Positions 1 through 7,401 are shown, numbered from the stretch's first letter. The stretch is 16,027 nt of DNA from Lentibacillus sp. Marseille-P4043 (GCF_900258515.1 NZ_LT984884.1:3790553-3806579); one strand, 5' to 3'. Numbers and translations are program-made. Notes: a model not told the origin generated them from the sequence alone.

Positions 1-108
1 CAAATGTTTTCAATAAAGCGAGTAATCGCAGTCTCAATCTTAACAGTCTTTAGGTTTAACAGAGTTGTCAAGGCACTTATTAGAGACGTTCAAAGTTTCC
101 TCAGCTAA
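1..108 (+). pseudogene. Possible C-terminal end of an IS transposase (partial, 5' end outside window)
   Basis: A frame is open from the first base to a TAA at 106-108 and encodes 35 residues rich in basic and hydrophobic positions, ending ...ALIRDVQSFLS. The short basic ending and the sequence about 30 bases later (GGTGCGAAAGTTGAGTTA, 129-146), which looks like an insertion-sequence terminal repeat, suggest the 3' end of a transposase, possibly IS4-like. This is pattern recognition only. No catalytic motif is visible, the rest of the gene is outside the window, and no matching left end or target duplication can be seen. Confidence 0.3.
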
Positions 109-152
109 CTGTTTGATCTTATTTTATCGGTGCGAAAGTTGAGTTACTTGCT

Positions 153-551
153 TTAGTCCCTTTCATTTAAAACGTCCGTGATAATTTCAATGTGAAGTGC
201 GGACCATGCCTTTTCTTTAAAATGTAGGATGGCACTTCCAGTTAGGATTATAAGATATAGCGAAACAAAACCTATCCAAATTAGATTGTTGTTACGAAAC
301 AAAAAGTCTTGAATAGTATTTGAAAACAAAAACAATAGCCAAGGAATTGCAGTGACAAATATGGGAATTATACCGGTTCCGCTTTGTTCTTTAACCATTC
401 GATAATAGACTAATTTGAGAATTTCGCTATCAAGGGATTTATAAAAGGATTTAATTTCAGCAGTTTCTTTAAGTATTTTGTTAGTATGGATGTCTTTTTG
501 TCGCTTTAATGTCAAATATGTTTTATGTGCATCACCACGAAAAGAAAACAC
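153..551 (-). CDS. Small two-helix membrane protein, unknown function
   Basis: The 132-residue protein starts at GTG (549-551), preceded by a strong ribosome-binding site (AAAGGGGG, about 5 bases upstream). The first 55 residues are charged and probably cytoplasmic. Two hydrophobic helices follow at about residues 60-80 and 89-111, the first with a short charge-free GTGIIPIF start, then a short tail ending LNERD. No family is recognised. Two further small membrane-protein frames lie just upstream on the same strand (591-764 and 801-956) with gaps of about 40 bases, so the three could form one small operon. The clear Shine-Dalgarno sequence and a membrane topology that makes sense support a real gene; the function is open. 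Confidence 0.65.
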   Translation of the reverse strand: MFSFRGDAHKTYLTLKRQKDIHTNKILKETAEIKSFYKSLDSEILKLVYYRMVKEQSGTGIIPIFVTAIPWLLFLFSNTIQDFLFRNNNLIWIGFVSLYLIILTGSAILHFKEKAWSALHIEIITDVLNERD

Positions 552-590
552 GATGTCCCCCTTTCACTAAAAAAACTAATAAGCTTTTCC

Positions 591-764
591 TTATGTTAGT
601 TTATCTAGGAGATACGAACATATACCAAAGTCTTGTTTATAGATACATACCACCAGAATGAGCACCCATCTTTTCCATGTTTTTCTTTTTAAGGCTGTTT
701 TAAGGAGGCGATAATTAATCATTCCAAGTAGATAAAGGCCTAAAAAAAACAAGGAGAAACCCAT
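591..764 (-). CDS. Small membrane protein, 57 aa, unknown
   Basis: This frame begins at the ATG complementary to 762-764 and ends at a TAA at 591-593. The product opens with a hydrophobic helix (MGFSLFFLGLYLLGMINY), then a strongly basic loop (about residues 19-32, several Lys/Arg and Trp), then a second hydrophobic stretch (VLILVVCIY). That positive-loop, two-helix layout is typical of real small membrane proteins. A GAGG sequence lies about 10 bases before the ATG. The 62-codon plus-strand frame covering part of the same DNA has no such logic and is treated as a shadow. No family was recognised, and the frame could be a remnant. Confidence 0.4.
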   Translation of the reverse strand: MGFSLFFLGLYLLGMINYRLLKTALKRKTWKRWVLILVVCIYKQDFGICSYLLDKLT

Positions 765-800
765 GTTCCAACTGCCTCACTGGCTGCCACACTACGAGTT

Positions 801-956
801 TCAAAAAAAACCAGACTGGAACTTAATGATCTCGCTAACAATTTTAAAAACAACTACCAATAGTGCCCCGCCCCAACCAATCCATCTCTTTTCTTGTTTC
901 GTCGTTCCAAGTAGCAAACCGATCAATATAAATAAAACAAACAAAATATAATCCAT
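801..956 (-). CDS. Small membrane protein, 51 aa, unknown
   Basis: Read from the ATG complementary to 954-956 to a TGA at 801-803. The product has an N-terminal helix (MDYILFVLFILIGLLLG), a polar turn with basic residues (TTKQEKRW) and a second helix (WGGALLVVVFKIV), then ends after SGFF. No convincing Shine-Dalgarno sequence is visible upstream, so expression is uncertain. It is the first of three closely spaced minus-strand membrane frames. The stop falls just after a run of eight T residues on the coding strand, a place where a slipped base could have shortened the gene. Confidence 0.35.
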   Translation of the reverse strand: MDYILFVLFILIGLLLGTTKQEKRWIGWGGALLVVVFKIVSEIIKFQSGFF

Positions 957-1017
957 TTAAGAAGTTGTTTAAAAAGTCACCAAATGATAAGCGGCGAATC
1001 TCTTCGTTCTAAACACA

Positions 1018-1134
1018 ATGGACGACTCTGTAGTACGGTGGGATGATATAAGCAAACAAGAATTAAAAAGATATTTAACTTTTGATGAATATTTGAAAGA
1101 CTCCTTTCAAGAGGCTATTGATAATATGGATTAA
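1018..1134 (+). pseudogene. Fragment of an unknown soluble protein
   Basis: A 38-codon frame starts at ATG 1018 with no ribosome-binding site and ends in TAA at 1132-1134. The translation (contains RWDDISKQELKRYLTFDEY and ends QEAIDNMD) is acidic, helical and protein-like rather than random, so it is probably the C-terminal end of a degraded gene. The frame is open only back to 991, where an in-frame TAA precedes it. No family is recognised. Confidence 0.25.
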
Positions 1135-1148
1135 AATGAAGTTATAGT

Positions 1149-1373
1149 ATGGATTTTAATGGATCTAGTATCAGGAAGTTCCTAAGTAGCGTGAACTACT
1201 GGTCACAACTGGATTACGGAAAATCTTATCATTTGATACAATCAGAACAAAGGGGCGGAAAGGTAGAAATAGATGGATATGGAACATGGGAATTAGTGAG
1301 TACCAAGGAACGGAATTTGATATTATGGAACGGTTTGAGTTGGCTTGAATACGAATATAAACAAAAGGCCTGA
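1149..1373 (+). CDS. Unknown 74-aa protein or gene remnant
   Basis: A 74-codon frame from ATG 1149 to a stop at 1371-1373. The product is mixed beta/helix-like with many aromatic residues and ends WNGLSWLEYEYKQKA. There is no clear Shine-Dalgarno sequence, and an in-frame TGA sits ten bases upstream of the start, so it may be the tail of a larger lost gene. The preceding fragment at 1018-1134 is in another frame and could be another part of the same lost gene. A hairpin follows directly (1370-1397), consistent with the natural 3' end of a transcription unit. No family was recognised. Confidence 0.35.
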   Translation: MDFNGSSIRKFLSSVNYWSQLDYGKSYHLIQSEQRGGKVEIDGYGTWELVSTKERNLILWNGLSWLEYEYKQKA

Positions 1374-1402
1374 TAAGGGATATTTACACCTTATCAGCTT
1401 TT
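1370..1402 (+). terminator. Hairpin terminator after the 74-aa frame
   Basis: A perfect 9-bp inverted repeat (CTGATAAGG at 1370-1378, CCTTATCAG at 1389-1397) with a 10-base loop, followed by CTTTTCG. The stem overlaps the stop codon of the 1149-1373 frame. The T-tract is short, so it would be a weak intrinsic terminator. Confidence 0.5.
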
Positions 1403-1431
1403 CGTGGTTCAATTGACCGATTGCTTGTTCA

Positions 1432-1476
1432 TTCCCTATTATTCATGAATATACCATAAATAATAAGAATAGGGAA
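1432..1476. repeat. Inverted repeat, 9 bp arms
   Basis: TTCCCTATT (1432-1440) and AATAGGGAA (1468-1476) form a perfect 9-bp inverted repeat around a 27-base AT-rich loop. No T-tract follows on either strand, so a terminator role is doubtful. The function is unknown. Confidence 0.35.
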
Positions 1477-1494
1477 AAATTCAGGCATAAACTC

Positions 1495-1560
1495 TTTAAA
1501 AAGTAAGCGTCATATAATCCCCGTCTAATTACAGCAGGGATTATATAACGCCTACACTTA
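1495..1560 (-). terminator. Long hairpin downstream of the beta-lactamase remnant
   Basis: A long imperfect stem: AGCGTCATATAATCCC (from about 1505) pairs with GGGATTATATAACGCC (from about 1537), extended by weaker pairs, with a 14-15 base loop. On the minus strand it is followed by a T-run (CTTACTTTTTAAA), so it fits the intrinsic terminator of the minus-strand pbp / truncated bla transcript. Confidence 0.65.
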
Positions 1561-1576
1561 AAAAGCATTTTGCTGA

Positions 1577-1846
1577 TCAAATTTCCGGAATATGCAAAAC
1601 GCTCATCTGATACGTTACGGATTGGTTTGTACCAGTGTCCATTGTAAAGACACCAAGTCTAGCATCAAGCTTATTCTCGGGTTTGGCAAAGGCATTTGTA
1701 TTTGCGGTTTCTTGGTCTTTTTGTTCAGGTTGAGCAGAATGAGCATTATCCTCTGAACAAGTTACAAGTGTGACACATGAGAGAATGAATACAAATGCAT
1801 TTTTTTTAAATCTAAACGTTCTGAAAATCGTGTTCCAAGAATTCAT
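1577..1846 (-). pseudogene. Truncated, frameshifted class A beta-lactamase gene
   Basis: The 89-codon frame starts with a lipoprotein signal (basic N-terminus, hydrophobic core, lipobox LVTC), followed by a polar linker and KLDARLGVFTMDTGTNQ, which matches the N-terminal region of the intact beta-lactamase at 4343-5275 (EFDTRVGVYAIDTGSNQ). Compared with that gene, four bases are missing in the VTYQ/VEYQ region (near 1607). In the shifted frame the DNA still encodes DERFAYS, matching the intact copy, and then homology stops just before the position of the active-site STFK motif. The gene therefore lacks every catalytic motif. It lies 117 bases downstream of the PBP gene on the same strand and was presumably once part of the same BlaI-controlled unit. 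Confidence 0.88.
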
Positions 1847-1963
1847 TAAAATCTTTCTTTCTAAAAATTTCTCTCATAAATTCAAGCCAGTTATGCAAAT
1901 AAGTACCATTGGTTTTCAAATATGTGTGCCGAAGCATCCCAATACCTTTTCGTTAACAGTCTC

Positions 1964-3976
1964 CTACTGCAACGATGCAAAAACGTTTCTTGCTTTCGGA
2001 ACGACATAGCCGCTGCCGCCACGCTGTTTCACATCTTCAATCATCATTGCTAGCAGCAATTCATTATCTTCTGTATCAAATCCAACAAACCAGCCATTTT
2101 CTGTCCCGTTTTTGTCGTCTTTATCTTTTTTTATTTCGGCTGTACCAGACTTGCCTGCAATGGTCATGCCAGAGATATAAGCACTGTGGGCCGTACCATT
2201 AGGATCCTCAACAACCTGGATTAAATCTTCCTGAATTAATTCTGAGTTTTTCGATTCCATTAAATTTTCCTTCCATACGGTTCGTTCTCCTTCTTCCTTC
2301 AATAGGTAAGGGGATAACAAATCACCTTCATTCACAAACGGTGTGTAAGCTAATGCAAGATGAAGGGCACTCATCATAACCTCTCCCTGACCATAGGCAG
2401 AGTCAGCCAGCTGTGCTTCACTACCTATCCCATTATTTGAAAGTATGGAGGGTTCAATAGAAAATGGAATAGGAAGTTCTTCTTCAAATCCGAATGCCTT
2501 TGCTTCTGTTAAAAAGGTGTCTTTTCCCATTTCGAGTGCTTCTTGCGCAAAATAAATGTTGTCAGAATAAACAAATGCATCTCGCAAATTCACGGAAGTT
2601 TTATCATGAACGCGTGTAACATAGTAGTCGCCCCATGACTTATCTTTTGACCAGCGAAGCCCCTCGATATGTCTGGTTTCACCCGGATCCGTTACACCTG
2701 ATTTTAATCCTACAACTGCTGTGATCGTCTTAAATACTGAACCTGGTGCGTAGCGATTGATAAAGCGATTTAAAAAAGGTTCTTCGGGATTATCGCTCCA
2801 TTCCTTCCATTGTTCATCAGAAAGCCCTCTTATGAAAGCATTTGGATCATATGAAGGTGAACTGACTAAAGATAAAACCGCTCCCGTTTTTGGATCTACA
2901 GCTGCAGCAGTCCCAGCATCTCCTTTCAACTGATCATATATTTCTTGCTGAAGATTGGCATCAATTGTTAGCTGCACGTCTTCTCCTGGAATAGGCTCCG
3001 TTTTTGCCAACGTCTCCTTAAAACTTCCATTTGTTTTCTTAATATAAATATGACCACCATTTTCCCCTCTTAGCCTTTTCTCAAAAATCTTCTCCAATCC
3101 AGTTTTGCCAACGATATCTCCTGAAGAATATCCTTTTTCTTCCAACTCCACAAGTTGTTCTGCGGTGATTTCACGTACATATCCGGTTAAGTGAGCTGCC
3201 GAAACCCCAAAAGGATATGTACGAACAATTTTTTCCTGAGCTGCCACACCTGGAATTTCAAAAAAAGGCTTAAGGTTTTTTTCACCCAGCGGCAATGTGG
3301 CAAGCGGAACAAATGAATCTGGGTTCACCCATGAGGCATTTAACTTCTTGTTTATTTCATCAATCGTTATTCCCAATAAATCAGATAACTTTTCCTTAGA
3401 TTCTTCAGTTTCATTGTCAAATTTACCTGGTACGACTCCAATAACGTTGGCTTTGGCGTTAATCGCAAGCCCGCTTCCGTTTCTATCACTGATTTCCCCT
3501 CGCGACGCTTCTAATGTTTCTGCCCCGATTGTTTCCCCTTTTTCTAGAGAAGGAAAAATAAGCGCTGGTTCCCATTCCACGAACCATTCCTTGTTAGATT
3601 CATTTTTTTCCTTAACTAAAGTTGCCTGATGAGTAAATTCAATAGGTCCCGCCATCGTTTCCATTTTTACATGGTATTTGAAGGCAACAGAATCGTCTTT
3701 CAAATTCTCTTCGTCTTTATTATTGAATATTCCATCCACCTGTAAGTTCTTGATTTCAATTCCTTTGTAGATATCCTTATATCGCTCCACAAATTCCTTT
3801 TTAGTGATTTCCTTTTTAGATTGCTGTGATAGATGCTGAAACATTTTTTCAAAATCCATGTCCTCCCAACTAGAAAGATATGCTTTAAAAGTATCCTCTG
3901 GTTTTATCTTATCTGAACAACCTGCCATAACAGCAAGAAATATAGCCATGATTATGCCTATCCAAATTCGTTTCAA
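1964..3976 (-). CDS. pbpC: Penicillin-binding protein, class B lipoprotein type (PbpC/MecA-like)
   Basis: A membrane-attached D,D-transpeptidase that cross-links peptidoglycan. The start chosen is TTG at 3974-3976: AAAGGAG lies nine bases before it, giving 670 residues, close to Bacillus subtilis PBP3 (PbpC). The longer reading from TTG 4000 would run through that ribosome-binding site. Residues 1-20 form a signal with lipobox VMAGC. Next come an NTF2-like MecA N-terminal domain (about 25-145), a dimerisation region with RGEISDRNG (about 159-167), and the transpeptidase domain with the three active-site motifs SVFK (Ser413), SDN (471-473) and KSGT (609-612). It is divergent from the beta-lactamase gene and has its own pair of BlaI-type operators, so it is probably an inducible beta-lactam-tolerant PBP, as MecA is in staphylococci. 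Low drug affinity is inference. Confidence 0.92.
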   Translation of the reverse strand: MKRIWIGIIMAIFLAVMAGCSDKIKPEDTFKAYLSSWEDMDFEKMFQHLSQQSKKEITKKEFVERYKDIYKGIEIKNLQVDGIFNNKDEENLKDDSVAFKYHVKMETMAGPIEFTHQATLVKEKNESNKEWFVEWEPALIFPSLEKGETIGAETLEASRGEISDRNGSGLAINAKANVIGVVPGKFDNETEESKEKLSDLLGITIDEINKKLNASWVNPDSFVPLATLPLGEKNLKPFFEIPGVAAQEKIVRTYPFGVSAAHLTGYVREITAEQLVELEEKGYSSGDIVGKTGLEKIFEKRLRGENGGHIYIKKTNGSFKETLAKTEPIPGEDVQLTIDANLQQEIYDQLKGDAGTAAAVDPKTGAVLSLVSSPSYDPNAFIRGLSDEQWKEWSDNPEEPFLNRFINRYAPGSVFKTITAVVGLKSGVTDPGETRHIEGLRWSKDKSWGDYYVTRVHDKTSVNLRDAFVYSDNIYFAQEALEMGKDTFLTEAKAFGFEEELPIPFSIEPSILSNNGIGSEAQLADSAYGQGEVMMSALHLALAYTPFVNEGDLLSPYLLKEEGERTVWKENLMESKNSELIQEDLIQVVEDPNGTAHSAYISGMTIAGKSGTAEIKKDKDDKNGTENGWFVGFDTEDNELLLAMMIEDVKQRGGSGYVVPKARNVFASLQ

Positions 3977-4039
3977 GCTTTTCAACTCCTTTACAAACAA
4001 TACATCAGATCTTACCTCTTCCAGAAAGGCAATTACCTA

Positions 4040-4074
4040 GATTACAAGTGTAATATTATACTACATTTGTAATC
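4040..4074. promoter_or_regulatory. Double BlaI-type operator of the PBP gene
   Basis: A 35-bp palindrome from GATTACAA to TTGTAATC contains two boxes: ATTACAAGTGTAAT (4041-4054) and ACTACATTTGTAAT (4060-4073). Both have the TACA-n-n-TGTA type dyad bound by BlaI/MecI repressors, with centres 19 bp apart. The promoter -10 (4058-4063) lies inside it, so bound repressor would block RNA polymerase. Confidence 0.85.
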
Positions 4075-4086
4075 AATGTATGTCAA
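4058..4086 (-). promoter_or_regulatory. Sigma-A-type promoter of the PBP gene
   Basis: On the minus strand TTGACA (4086-4081) and TAGTAT (4063-4058) are separated by 17 bases. The upstream BlaI box covers the spacer and the -10. The promoter reads towards the TTG start at 3976. Confidence 0.8.
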
Positions 4087-4194
4087 CCATTTCTGGAGTT
4101 AGGGAAATCATCAATCTAGCAGTGTAACCAATAAAACTCTGCTCTTACATTTCAGCTTCATATCTCGTTGTCTCAGACTCATTTTAATTTCCGC

Positions 4195-4223
4195 TTGACT
4201 TCATTTGACTACAAACGTAATAT
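4195..4223 (+). promoter_or_regulatory. Sigma-A-type promoter of the beta-lactamase gene
   Basis: TTGACT (4195-4200) and TAATAT (4218-4223) are separated by 17 bases. A second TTGACT at 4205-4210 lacks a well-spaced -10. The -10 lies within the first BlaI box, mirroring the PBP promoter. Confidence 0.8.
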
Positions 4224-4241
4224 TGTATTACACTTGTAGTC
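4207..4241. promoter_or_regulatory. Double BlaI-type operator of the beta-lactamase gene
   Basis: A nearly perfect 35-bp palindrome from GACTACAA to TTGTAGTC holds two boxes, ACTACAAACGTAAT (4208-4221) and ATTACACTTGTAGT (4227-4240), centres 19 bp apart. Spacing, size and half-sites match the operator of the divergent PBP gene, so one repressor should control both. Confidence 0.88.
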
Positions 4242-4342
4242 CAATGAGTAAATTAGAAGGTATAAAATGCTTACAAATAACGGTTGGAAAACGAAGTAAA
4301 CCAAGTATAGGCATTTCAATCTAATAGAAAGAAGGTATCATT

Positions 4343-5275
4343 GTGAAAAAAGCAAATCCATACAAAATCAGCATAGGTTTGTTTACACTGTCCATAACAT
4401 TGCTGCTACTTACAACACTTACCGCATGCGTAAATACGGGCAGTAGTAAGACCGATGAATCATCCGACAAGGAGAACGAGTCAGGGCAAACGATTAATAA
4501 GGACGAAAAATTTGCACAGCTTGAAAATGAGTTTGATACTCGAGTCGGTGTCTATGCAATTGATACAGGATCGAATCAAACCGTCGAATATCAATCGGAT
4601 GAACGTTTTGCCTATTCATCCACCTTCAAAGTTTTGGCTGCAGCAATCCTGCTGAAGCAAAACGACATAAAAAATCTTGAAAAAGTCGTTACATACACCA
4701 AGGATGATTTAGTTACCTATTCTCCGGTTACCGAGAAACATGTGAATACCGGTATGACACTGTTGGAAATAAGTGAAGCGGCCATACAGAAAAGTGACAA
4801 CACCGCGGGGAACCTCCTACTTGAGGCAATCGGGGGGCCTGATAAATTTAAGCAAGCCTTACGTGACATTGATGATGACGTTACCCAACCCGAACGATAT
4901 GAAGTCGAATTGAATGAATTCATGCCGGGGAATAAGCGTGATACCAGCACACCAAGAGCTATGGCAACCAGTCTGAAGAAAGTTGCCCTTGATGACTTTC
5001 TTCCAGATGATAAGCGTGAAGTGCTTATCGACTGGATGAAAGGAAATGCAACAGGAGATCGACTGATACGTGCAGGCGTACCAGAGGGATGGATAGTTGG
5101 AGACAAAAGCGGAGCGGGAAGCTACGGAACAAGAAATGACATTGCCGTTGTTTGGCCGCCAAACAGAGAACCAATCGTCATTGTAGTTATGTCCCGGCGC
5201 GATACAAAGAATGCCGAATATGACGATGCGCTGGTTGCGAAGGCTGCCAAAATCACACTGAACACTTTAAAATAA
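4343..5275 (+). CDS. blaP: Class A beta-lactamase, lipoprotein (BlaP/PenP-type)
   Basis: Hydrolyses the beta-lactam ring through a serine acyl-enzyme outside the cell membrane. The GTG start at 4343 follows GAAGG. The 310-residue product has a lipoprotein signal with lipobox LTAC (Cys29), then an acidic linker, then the catalytic domain. Motifs are complete: STFK with Ser93 and Lys96, SDN at 151-153, the omega-loop ExxLN (Glu187 to Asn191) and KSG at 255-257. Length and motifs fit the penicillinases of Bacillus and staphylococci. The promoter is overlapped by two BlaI boxes, and blaR1 and blaI follow in the same direction. A dead relative of this gene lies at 1577-1846. The substrate range cannot be read from sequence. 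Confidence 0.95.
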   Translation: MKKANPYKISIGLFTLSITLLLLTTLTACVNTGSSKTDESSDKENESGQTINKDEKFAQLENEFDTRVGVYAIDTGSNQTVEYQSDERFAYSSTFKVLAAAILLKQNDIKNLEKVVTYTKDDLVTYSPVTEKHVNTGMTLLEISEAAIQKSDNTAGNLLLEAIGGPDKFKQALRDIDDDVTQPERYEVELNEFMPGNKRDTSTPRAMATSLKKVALDDFLPDDKREVLIDWMKGNATGDRLIRAGVPEGWIVGDKSGAGSYGTRNDIAVVWPPNREPIVIVVMSRRDTKNAEYDDALVAKAAKITLNTLK

Positions 5276-5284
5276 AAAAATCTG

Positions 5285-5320
5285 GGATCACACATGTCGG
5301 TCAGAACTCACGTGTGATCC
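5285..5320 (+). terminator. Hairpin after the beta-lactamase gene
   Basis: GGATCACAC (5285-5293) and GTGTGATCC (5312-5320) form a perfect 9-bp stem ten bases after the blaP stop codon. No T-tract follows, so it may be a weak or attenuating terminator or an mRNA-stabilising hairpin. Apart from this hairpin and the blaR1 promoter, I see nothing in the 336-base gap before blaR1. Confidence 0.5.
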
Positions 5321-5548
5321 TTCACACCCCCATTTATTCTCACAAATTTTATTTGGCCCTTTGTAACGGCATTCCTTTTCCGAGTAAATGTAAATTGTGA
5401 TCCCAATTTTCCCTACCATATCGTTGATAAAATCACTATGTTTTCACCTATATACATAGACTCATTTCAAAATTATGTTATTCTTTATTTTTTTCCATGC
5501 TATGGGAATTATCTTCCTCATACACCATGTTCATATAAAAATGCATAA

Positions 5549-5577
5549 TTGACGCAGTCGTAAAATTAAGGTATTTT
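5549..5577 (+). promoter_or_regulatory. Putative promoter of blaR1-blaI
   Basis: TTGACG (5549-5554) and TATTTT (5572-5577) are 17 bases apart and lie about 35 bases before the blaR1 start. Unlike the PBP and beta-lactamase promoters, no BlaI-type dyad is visible over it, so the sensor and repressor genes may be expressed constitutively from here. Confidence 0.5.
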
Positions 5578-5611
5578 AAGTAAATAACTTCGCTGTTAAG
5601 GAGATGAAAAA

Positions 5612-7381
5612 ATGTCTGCCCTCCATCTGGCTCTTAGCTTGTTCATATCTTCTATTATGGTCATCGTTATCATGCTAATCCGAAAGATTTTTAAGAACCA
5701 GTTGTCATCCAAATGGAAATATAATCTCTGGTTCCTGTTACTAATTGCTTTACTACTACCCTATCTCCCAACGCAATTATTAAACTTCAGGGGTAAGTTC
5801 ACGTGGAATGGGAGCCAAAACAGTAATCAGCAGTCACCATCCAGCACCATAACCGAAAACCTAACAGAAAATGGAAATTGGCTGCACGATTTTTCAACAT
5901 CTGTTAACCGGATTGATTTGACGTTTTTAAATCATGTTTTAATCAGCATATGGATTGCAGGCATGCTCGTGATGATTGCTTTGGTCATTCACGCCTGGAT
6001 AAAACTGCGACAAATAAAGAAGTCCACAAGCCTGGTAACGAATAACAAGATTCTATCATTATTCGAACAGTGCAAACAACGACTGAATGTATCGGATCCA
6101 CTGGTGTTGGCGGAATCACAACTAATCAAATCCCCATTAACGTTCGGGATATTTAAAACCTATGTAATCCTGCCACGTCATGCTGAAACGTGGCTGTCTA
6201 TGGATGAAATAAAATACATTTTGCTGCATGAATTACATCACTATAAATATAAAGACATTGCCACAAATTATCTGATAGTCCTATTCCAGACTTTATACTG
6301 GTTCAATCCATTGATCTGGATGGCGTTCAAGAAAATGCGATTGGACCGGGAAATTGCGTGTGACAGTGCTGTCCTAAATACATTGGATCAAAACCAGCAT
6401 GCAGCATACGGACACACGATTATTATGTTTGCAGATAAATCCTATCTTCCAAGGAATTTCACAATGACTAACCAGCTCGCTAGTTCAAAAAAGCAATTAA
6501 AAAAACGGATTGAACATATTGCAGCTTTTACATTTGAAACAAAGCTGGTAAAACTGAAAAGTATCCTGATTTTTATACTTCTTGCTGGAGTTGTTATAAG
6601 TCAGATACCAGTTGTTTCTGCAATGCCTTATGGTGATGACCGGATTGATTTTGACAATAAGCAGACAGTGTATGAGGATTTAAGCGCATTTTTCAATGAA
6701 TATGAAGGCAGCTTTGTGCTGTACGATTTACAGGAGAAGCAATACAATATCTATAATAAAGACAAGAGCACATTACGGGTTTCACCGAATTCCACGTACA
6801 AAATTTACAGTGCATTATTTGCATTGGAGTCCGATATCATCACACGAAATGACAATTCCTTGAAGTGGAATGGGAACTCATATCCTTATCAAAGTTGGAA
6901 CCAGAATCAAAATTTATTTACTGCAATGGAAAATTCCGTAACCTGGTACTTCCAGCAGCTGGACAAAAAGGTACAGATGAAAAACATTGAATCTTACCTT
7001 GATAAAATACAGTATGGTAATCAGAATCTATCGGGTGGAATCGAAGACTATTGGCTCGAATCTTCCTTGAAAATTTCACCGATTGAACAAGTGCAGACAC
7101 TCAAAGACTTTTATACAAACCAATTTGGATTCAATGGGAAGAACATTCAATTCGTAAAAGATGCCATCAAACTGGAGACGAAAGACAGTGCAACACTCTA
7201 TGGCAAAACCGGCACTGGAACGGTCAACGGGAAAAATGTGAATGGCTGGTTCATTGGATATGTAGAAACGGAAAACAACACGTATTTCTTCGCAACCAAT
7301 ATCGAAAACAACCATCATACCAGTGGCAGTAAAGCTGCCGAAATTACGAAATCCATTTTACACAATAAAGGCATCTATTAA
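5612..7381 (+). CDS. blaR1: Beta-lactam sensor and signal-transducing metalloprotease BlaR1
   Basis: Integral membrane receptor that binds beta-lactams outside the cell and triggers loss of BlaI repression inside. Start ATG 5612 has AAGGAG nine bases upstream. The 589-residue protein has hydrophobic segments near 3-24, 37-56, 107-130 and 317-336. The M56 zinc-protease domain contains the HELHH signature (206-210) and a downstream DREIACD (245-251) likely to carry the further zinc ligand. The external sensor (about 345-589) is of the class D beta-lactamase type, with STYK (Ser394, Lys397), SVT (442-444) and KTGT (532-535). Length matches BlaR1/MecR1. The gene is followed 20 bases later by blaI, so the two are cotranscribed. 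Confidence 0.95.
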   Translation: MSALHLALSLFISSIMVIVIMLIRKIFKNQLSSKWKYNLWFLLLIALLLPYLPTQLLNFRGKFTWNGSQNSNQQSPSSTITENLTENGNWLHDFSTSVNRIDLTFLNHVLISIWIAGMLVMIALVIHAWIKLRQIKKSTSLVTNNKILSLFEQCKQRLNVSDPLVLAESQLIKSPLTFGIFKTYVILPRHAETWLSMDEIKYILLHELHHYKYKDIATNYLIVLFQTLYWFNPLIWMAFKKMRLDREIACDSAVLNTLDQNQHAAYGHTIIMFADKSYLPRNFTMTNQLASSKKQLKKRIEHIAAFTFETKLVKLKSILIFILLAGVVISQIPVVSAMPYGDDRIDFDNKQTVYEDLSAFFNEYEGSFVLYDLQEKQYNIYNKDKSTLRVSPNSTYKIYSALFALESDIITRNDNSLKWNGNSYPYQSWNQNQNLFTAMENSVTWYFQQLDKKVQMKNIESYLDKIQYGNQNLSGGIEDYWLESSLKISPIEQVQTLKDFYTNQFGFNGKNIQFVKDAIKLETKDSATLYGKTGTGTVNGKNVNGWFIGYVETENNTYFFATNIENNHHTSGSKAAEITKSILHNKGIY

Positions 7382-7401
7382 AAATAAAGGCAGGGATTCA
7401 C

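Noticed and set aside
763..951. 62-codon plus-strand frame with AAGGAG upstream
   Set aside because: The translation is Pro/His-rich and low in protein character, while the opposite strand encodes two plausible small membrane proteins across the same DNA.
1770..2202. Plus-strand frames of 79 and 75 codons
   Set aside because: They are antisense to the truncated beta-lactamase and the PBP 3' end, with no ribosome-binding site.
3977..4000. Eight-codon N-terminal extension of the PBP
   Set aside because: AAAGGAG lies within it, nine bases before the TTG at 3974-3976, and the shorter form gives a classic lipoprotein signal.
4717..5106. 129-codon minus-strand frame
   Set aside because: It is antisense to the beta-lactamase gene, whose motifs are all in place; it is Ser-rich and shadow-like.
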